Below, in pieces: positions 6,484 through 10,854 of a stretch of DNA of 10,854 bases (its first letter is position 1; each line of letters starts with the position of its first letter). This DNA comes from Chitinophaga pinensis. Its GTDB lineage: Bacteria; Bacteroidota; Bacteroidia; Flavobacteriales; Flavobacteriaceae. A model generated the notes under the pieces. It ran no database searches. It had not been told where the DNA came from and worked only from the letters and a program-made list of their open reading frames with translations. The stretch covers positions 1 to 10,854 of the forward strand of contig CALPNL020000052.1 of NCBI GenBank assembly GCA_943324925.2. The letters are read 5' to 3'. Position numbers and translations under genes: made by a program.

Positions 6484-9400
6484 CTCTAAATTATCTTCAG
6501 AAACAGTATGGTTGTTAACTTCTAAATAATCAGGGATTCCATTTCCATTAGAGTCATTAGGATAACTCACATTAGATCCTATCTCTTCCCCATTTAATAA
6601 ACCATCATTATCACAATCTCCATTTAAGAAAGAAGTTGACAATGGAAGAGTAATATTGATAGGATTTGATGAACATGGGTTAATTGGATTCGTTCCGTCA
6701 GTAATTTCTTGACCATTTATTACACCGTCTCCATCACAATCCAATACAGACCAAGTTGGATAGACCACGTTATTTGAAGCTGGCGCATTGGTATAAGAAC
6801 AAGCATCCGATGGATTCGTTCCATTTGCGGCTTCAGTACCATTGCTTTCCCCATCTAAATCACAATCATTAATCGCAAAATCTAAACAGGCTCCTACCAC
6901 AATTGAAAAGGTTACAGTATCACAATTGGTAGGATTCAATAGTTCACAAATTCTATAAGTTACATTGTAAGTTCCAGCAGCCGTTTGTGGTGCAATGGTA
7001 ATCGTTCCATTCGCATTTAAAGTCAATCCGGTTGGAACTGTAATGCCAGTTAAAATAACTTGCGATGGCAATAAAAGCCCTCCATTTATAGTATCATTTG
7101 CCAATACACTTGCTGTAGTAGCTCCTGCATATCCGTTTATCGAACCAAAGTTGTCTGCAATTGCATCCACTGGGCAAGTTAATAATACAGTTACTACAAC
7201 TCGTGTTGGACTTTCACAAACACTAATAGTTTGACTAGCATAATAAGTAGTTCCTGTGGTTAAAGGTGTTGAACCTGTCAAAGGAATTCCTCCGGTAGCT
7301 GTAGCATACCATTTAATTCCAACCCCAGAGGTGGTAACTAAATTTGAAACCGTTGGATTGTTTAAATAACAAAACTGTTGATTTGAAACTGCTGTAGGTG
7401 CTACAATTGGAATATAGGTAATTGCTGCCACCGCTGTGGTCGCTGACGAACAAACACCACTAGTAACTACCGCTCTATAATAAGTAGTCGCACTTATATT
7501 CGTTGCCGTATAGGTTGATGCAGTTGCGCTTGCAATATTTGTAAAAGTAACATTATCCGTAGACGATTGCCATTGAATCGTTCCTGTATTTCCTGATAAA
7601 GTCAATATCGTTGAGTTTGTTGCAGAACAAACCGTGGTAGCTCCTGCAATACTTCCCGCAACGGAGGTTGGATTAACTGTAATAGTTATCGAAGCTGTAG
7701 TTGCCGACGAACAAACACCACTAGTAACTACCGCTCTATAATAGGTAGTCGCCGTTAAATTGGTTGCTGTATAGGTTGATGCATTTGCCCCTGTAATTGA
7801 AGTGAACGTCACGTTGTTAGTGGACGATTGCCATTGAATAGTTCCTGTGTTTCCTGATAAAGTCAATACCGTTGAGTTCGTTCCAGAACAAACTGTAGCA
7901 GCTCCAGCAATACTTCCAGCAACTGAGATTGGATTAACAGTAATAGTTACTGAAGCTGTTGTCGCTGAAGAACAAACACCGCTGGTAACAACCGCTCTAT
8001 AATAAGTAGTCGCCGTTAAATTCGTTGCCGTAAAGGTCGAAGCAGTTGCGCTTGCAATATTTGTAAAAGTAACGTTATCCGTAGACGATTGCCATTGAAT
8101 CGTTCCTGTATTTCCTGATAAAGTCAATACCGTTGAGTTTGTTGCAGAACAAACCGTGGTAGCTCCTGCAATACTTCCCGCAACGGAGGTTGGATTAACG
8201 GTTATAGTTATCGAAGCTGTAGTTGCCGACGAACAAACACCACTAGTAACTACCGCTCTATAATAGGTAGTCGCCGTTAAATTGGTTGCTGTATAGGTTG
8301 AAGCATTTGCCCCTGTAATTGAAGTGAACGTAACGTTGTTAGTGGACGATTGCCATTGAATAGTTCCTGTATTTCCTGATAAAGTCAATACCGTTGAATT
8401 CGTTCCAGAACAAACCGTAGCAGCTCCACTAATACTTCCAGCAACTGAGATTGGATTAACTGTTATGGTAGATACGGTTGTAGTTGCCGATGAACAAACA
8501 CCGCTGGTAACTACCGCTCTATAATAAGTAGTCACCGAAATATTCGTCGCCGAATAAGTCGAAGTAGTAGCGCTTGGAATATTAAAAAACGTAACGTTGT
8601 CGGTTGACCATTGCCATTGAATCGTTCCTGTATTTCCTGATAATGTCAATACGGTTGAGTTCGTTCCTGAACAAACCGAAGTAGCCCCAGCAATACTTCC
8701 AGGAAGTGAGGTTGGACTAACAGTGATAGTTACCGAAGCTGTAGTTGCCGACGAACAAACGCCACTGGTTACTACCGCTCTATAATAAGTAGTCGCAGTA
8801 ATATTCGATGCCGTATAGTTTGAAGCAGTGGCACCGGCAATAGTAGTAAACGTTATATTATCTGTTGACGATTGCCATTGAATAGTTCCTGTATTTCCTG
8901 ATAAAGTCAATACGGTTGAGTTCGTTCCAGAACATACCGAAGTAGCTCCCGCAATACTTCCTGCAACAGAGGTTGGACTAACAGTAATGGTTACTGAAGC
9001 TGTCGTTGCTAACGAACAAACGCCACTGGTAACTACTGCTCTATAATAGGTAGTCGCCGTTAAATTGGTTGCCGTAAAGGTTGAAGCTGTTGCGCCGGTA
9101 ATTGTAGTAAACGAAATATTGTCTGATGATGATTGCCATTGAATCGTTCCTGTATTTCCTGATAATGTCAATACCGTTGAGTTTGTTCCTGAACAAACCG
9201 AAGCAGCTCCTGTAATACTTCCTGCAACTGAGATTGGATTGATTGTAATTGCTCCAGAAACATTTGAAGTTACCGTTCCACAAGTACCCGAAACAACTAC
9301 ATAATAATATCTTGAAGCGTAAGAAGTAGTAGGGATATAAGATGCCGTTGTAGCACCAGAAATTACTGTTCCTCCACTATTTGAATTCGAAGTATTTGAA

Positions 9401-10854
9401 TACCATTGGTAAGTCAATTGTTGCCCTGCCGCCGCTACAGTCAGTGCAAAAGGAACTGTGCTAAGACATGAATTTACGTTTTGCGTACTTGGTTGAGTAA
9501 CGATGGATGTATTTACAATAGTTGGACAGTTGTCAACGCCATTTAGAATACCATCTCCATCAATATCTGTATCACTAGCATCGTTAATTCCGTCGCCATC
9601 GGTATCAGAACCGTTATCCGTTGTTCCATTTCCATCGATATCTGCATCAGATCCATTAGGAATTCCATCTCCATCACAATCTCCTGTTTGCCATGAAGCA
9701 CTTGCTGTATTTGCATTGAAACCTAGACATGGATTTGTTGGATTGGTATCTAGACCATTTAATGTTCCATCACCATCAATATCTGGGTCAGTCGCATTTC
9801 CAATTCCGTCTCCATCGGTATCGGCATCAATAAATAAAATAAATGATTCCGTATCAGTTCCAGCCGCATTAGTTGCAGTTACCGTAAAGGTTGTAGCCGA
9901 TAAAGTTACTGTTGGGGTTCCGGAAATTAATCCAGTTGCTGCATTTAATGACAATCCAGCTGGTAATGCTGGTGTTATGGTATATGTTACCATTCCGCCT
10001 CCAGTATTTACGGTTTGAATTGAAATCGGTTGATTAATTATACCGTTGTAATTGGCATTTGCAAAACTAATTACTGGTGGTGCTAGGGTCTGAATATTGG
10101 TATTAGTAACACTTGCTGCCGGATTACCAAAAGCATCTTGATAGACTAGCGTAATATTGTAGGTGGTGTAACTTAAAGAAGTACCTGAAACCACATTTGA
10201 AATAGAAGTCGGATTACTACCAACCAAATAACTAAACGAAGCCGATGTCGCATTATTCATGTTCCATACAATAGCGGTTCCTCCTGCACTTGGAGTAATA
10301 ATTAATCTAACACTTCCCGCCAATGGTGTTTCTGGCAATGTATAATTAAAGTTAAGTGTGGTAGCTCCTGAGGTATTAGTTGCTGGTAAAGTTAATATTG
10401 GAATTTGTGTAGTACCTCCAACAACCGTAATTATTTCGGTATCGGTACAACCAATTGAATTGGTATAAGTAATAGTTGTAGTTCCAATTGACAATCCATT
10501 AACAACACCAGTATTAGATACCGAAGCTACGGAAGGAGAAGAAGAAACCCAAGCATTTGAACTTGCTGCCGTAGTTGTTGCGGAAAGGGTTATTGCATCT
10601 CCCAAACCAACACTTGTATTTCCTGAAATTACAGGTAGTGGAGTTACTGTAACAGTAACTACATTACTATTTGCTGCAGCACAAACACCATTGGTTACTT
10701 GCGCTCTATAGAAAGTAGTGGCACTCAATGTTGGAGTTGTAAAACTTCCTGAAGTTGCACCAGTAATATTTGTGTACGTTCCGTTTAGCAAACTTGATTG
10801 TTGCCATTGAATTGTACCATTATTTCCTGTTAAAGTTAATGTGGTGTTCCCTCC
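6190..10854 (-). CDS. Giant multi-domain surface adhesin with T9SS type B sorting domain, N-terminus outside the window
   Basis: The frame is open from the right edge to TAA at 6192-6190, giving 1554 visible residues. Signal peptide and start lie beyond 10854; an internal TTG at 10791 is not a start, because the residues before it (TLTLTGNNGTIQWQ) belong to the same Ig-like repeat type. Domains by visible residue: 1-74 partial Ig-like repeat; about 75-147 Big_2-like; about 148-245 unassigned beta-rich; about 245-340 putative Ig (He_PIG-like, LPAGLSLNAATGLISGTP); about 341-446 thrombospondin-3-like Asp repeats; about 447-542 Ig-like; 543-1151 seven 87-residue repeats; about 1152-1225 Ig_7/CHU_C-associated-like; about 1226-1305 cadherin/Big-like (VLANDTINGG); about 1306-1450 second Asp-rich cluster; about 1458-1554 gliding-motility-associated CTD. 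The composition is strongly Thr/Ser/Asn-rich with few charges. The protein should be exported by the T9SS with the SprF-like protein encoded 8 bp downstream, and act in adhesion or gliding. The ligand is unknown. Confidence 0.92.
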   Translation of the reverse strand, partial: GGNTTLTLTGNNGTIQWQQSSLLNGTYTNITGATSGSFTTPTLSATTFYRAQVTNGVCAAANSNVVTVTVTPLPVISGNTSVGLGDAITLSATTTAASSNAWVSSSPSVASVSNTGVVNGLSIGTTTITYTNSIGCTDTEIITVVGGTTQIPILTLPATNTSGATTLNFNYTLPETPLAGSVRLIITPSAGGTAIVWNMNNATSASFSYLVGSNPTSISNVVSGTSLSYTTYNITLVYQDAFGNPAASVTNTNIQTLAPPVISFANANYNGIINQPISIQTVNTGGGMVTYTITPALPAGLSLNAATGLISGTPTVTLSATTFTVTATNAAGTDTESFILFIDADTDGDGIGNATDPDIDGDGTLNGLDTNPTNPCLGFNANTASASWQTGDCDGDGIPNGSDADIDGNGTTDNGSDTDGDGINDASDTDIDGDGILNGVDNCPTIVNTSIVTQPSTQNVNSCLSTVPFALTVAAAGQQLTYQWYSNTSNSNSGGTVISGATTASYIPTTSYASRYYYVVVSGTCGTVTSNVSGAITINPISVAGSITGAASVCSGTNSTVLTLSGNTGTIQWQSSSDNISFTTITGATASTFTATNLTATTYYRAVVTSGVCSLATTASVTITVSPTSVAGSIAGATSVCSGTNSTVLTLSGNTGTIQWQSSTDNITFTTIAGATASNYTASNITATTYYRAVVTSGVCSSATTASVTITVSPTSLPGSIAGATSVCSGTNSTVLTLSGNTGTIQWQWSTDNVTFFNIPSATTSTYSATNISVTTYYRAVVTSGVCSSATTTVSTITVNPISVAGSISGAATVCSGTNSTVLTLSGNTGTIQWQSSTNNVTFTSITGANASTYTATNLTATTYYRAVVTSGVCSSATTASITITVNPTSVAGSIAGATTVCSATNSTVLTLSGNTGTIQWQSSTDNVTFTNIASATASTFTATNLTATTYYRAVVTSGVCSSATTASVTITVNPISVAGSIAGAATVCSGTNSTVLTLSGNTGTIQWQSSTNNVTFTSITGANASTYTATNLTATTYYRAVVTSGVCSSATTASITITVNPTSVAGSIAGATTVCSATNSTILTLSGNTGTIQWQSSTDNVTFTNIASATASTYTATNISATTYYRAVVTSGVCSSATTAVAAITYIPIVAPTAVSNQQFCYLNNPTVSNLVTTSGVGIKWYATATGGIPLTGSTPLTTGTTYYASQTISVCESPTRVVVTVLLTCPVDAIADNFGSINGYAGATTASVLANDTINGGLLLPSQVILTGITVPTGLTLNANGTITIAPQTAAGTYNVTYRICELLNPTNCDTVTFSIVVGACLDFAINDCDLDGESNGTEAANGTNPSDACSYTNAPASNNVVYPTWSVLDCDGDGVINGQEITDGTNPINPCSSNPINITLPLSTSFLNGDCDNDGLLNGEEIGSNVSYPNDSNGNGIPDYLEVNNHTVSEDNLEVYSSLTPNGDGNNDVFIIRNIENYPENNVSIFNRWGITVYDVDGYGQDNKYFKGISEGRITINSQDELPIGTYFYIIKYKNNNGEQKQRSGYLYINR
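6515..6885 (-). other. Second Asp/Asn-rich putative calcium-binding cluster before the sorting domain
   Basis: This segment encodes NDCDLDGESNGTEAANGTNP, LDCDGDGVINGQEITDGTNP, GDCDNDGLLNGEEIG and DSNGNGIPDYLEV. Each carries a DxDxDG- or NDCD-like loop followed by NGxE, the arrangement seen in flavobacterial adhesins just before the type B CTD. It probably gives a calcium-rigidified stalk adjoining the C-terminal anchor. Confidence 0.8.
7402..8445 (-). repeat. Higher-order duplication: two copies of a 522-bp two-repeat unit
   Basis: Repeats 4 and 6 differ by one residue (Ser versus Ala at position 6), and repeats 5 and 7 are near identical over the first two thirds. At DNA level 7663-7923 and 8185-8445 show about eight mismatches by eye. 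Repeats 5 and 7 share long identical runs around 7520-7680 and 8042-8202. Neighbouring repeats within a pair differ far more (for example CSGTN against CSATN). This means 7402-7923 and 7924-8445 are copies of one 522-bp block. Confidence 0.9.
7402..9228 (-). repeat. Seven tandem 261-bp (87-aa) Ig-like repeats in the adhesin
   Basis: Units, in coding order, are 9228-8968, 8967-8707, 8706-8446, 8445-8185, 8184-7924, 7923-7663 and 7662-7402. The conserved GATTGCCATTGAAT site (+ strand) recurs at 7565, 7826, 8087, 8348, 8609 (variant), 8870 and 9131, always exactly 261 apart, so there are no indels. Each unit starts (V/L)(A/P)GSI and carries Cys12, LTLSGNTGTIQWQ (about 21-32), TTYYRAVVTSGVC (about 59-71) and ends ITV-P-S or close to it. 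Two cysteines per unit (12 and 71) and Trp31 suit an Ig-like sandwich with a disulfide. Variation is concentrated at about residues 34-58. The third unit is the most divergent (LPGS start, WQWS, TVSTITV end). Confidence 0.95.
9520..9834 (-). other. Thrombospondin type 3-like Asp-rich repeats (putative calcium-binding), N-terminal cluster
   Basis: This segment of the adhesin encodes successive DxDxDGxxN-type loops: DADTDGDGIGN, DPDIDGDGTLNGLD, GDCDGDGIPNGSD, DTDGDGINDASD and DTDIDGDGILNGVDNCP. The pattern is that of thrombospondin-3/dockerin-like calcium loops found in many Bacteroidota surface proteins. It sits between an Ig-like domain and the repeat array, and is likely a Ca-stabilised rigid linker. 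The long + strand open frame opposite it is a by-product of the repetitive codons. Confidence 0.85.

Noticed and set aside
7402..9228. CRISPR or other repeat-spacer array
   Set aside because: The 261-bp period is in frame, coding throughout, and explained by protein repeats; no cas genes are present.
9503..10018. 171-residue + strand open frame
   Set aside because: It lies opposite the Asp-rich and Ig-like part of the adhesin. Its Pro/Ser repeats (IPSPSIS) are the antisense of GAT-GGA-type codons, with no signal peptide or domain.
10789..10791. TTG at the head of the long - strand frame as the adhesin start
   Set aside because: The 21 codons before it, up to the window edge, are open and encode the same Ig-like repeat motif; no signal peptide follows. 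The gene is truncated by the window.

Overview
The window looks like chromosomal DNA of a Bacteroidota species, most likely a Flavobacterium or close relative. This rests on four observations: AT-rich coding with short gaps and no Shine-Dalgarno sequences; signal peptides that all end just before a glutamine; a PorP/SprF-family protein; and a giant repetitive adhesin ending in the gliding-motility-associated (T9SS type B) C-terminal domain. The species cannot be fixed from the sequence.

Left part (1-2984, + strand): four tandem genes for LamG/concanavalin A-like lectin-fold proteins. The first is cut by the left edge. The other three (616, 1443, 2214) are complete, about 255-271 residues each. 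They share a signal peptide, a mature N-terminal tag of the type QKTxFGAQNNYVAP and an (S/A)xxGL C-terminus, but the LamG bodies have diverged. Gaps shrink from 33 to 11 to 3 bp, so they probably form one transcript. None has a recognisable T9SS sorting domain.

Middle (2985-3311): a 327-bp non-coding gap between convergent transcription units. It holds a 9-bp perfect inverted repeat with a long, internally structured loop, and a compact hairpin followed by a T run that is a good intrinsic terminator.

Right part (3312-10854, - strand): a three-gene operon read right to left. It encodes a giant surface adhesin (at least 1554 residues, N-terminus outside the window), then a PorP/SprF-like outer-membrane protein, then a PorE-like TPR / beta-propeller / carboxypeptidase-regulatory / OmpA protein, with gaps of 8 and 11 bp. 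The adhesin carries seven Ig-like repeats of exactly 261 bp (87 aa) with no indels. The last four form a recently duplicated 522-bp two-repeat unit. Two clusters of Asp-rich putative calcium-binding repeats flank the array, and a type B T9SS sorting domain ends the protein. The likely joint role is T9SS export of the adhesin, with the SprF-like protein as partner and the OmpA protein tying the assembly to peptidoglycan.

I see no RNA genes, CRISPR array, transposase, prophage integrase or known defence system. The less ordinary items are the LamG paralog cassette with its conserved N-terminal tag, the higher-order repeat in the adhesin, and the structured intergenic element.
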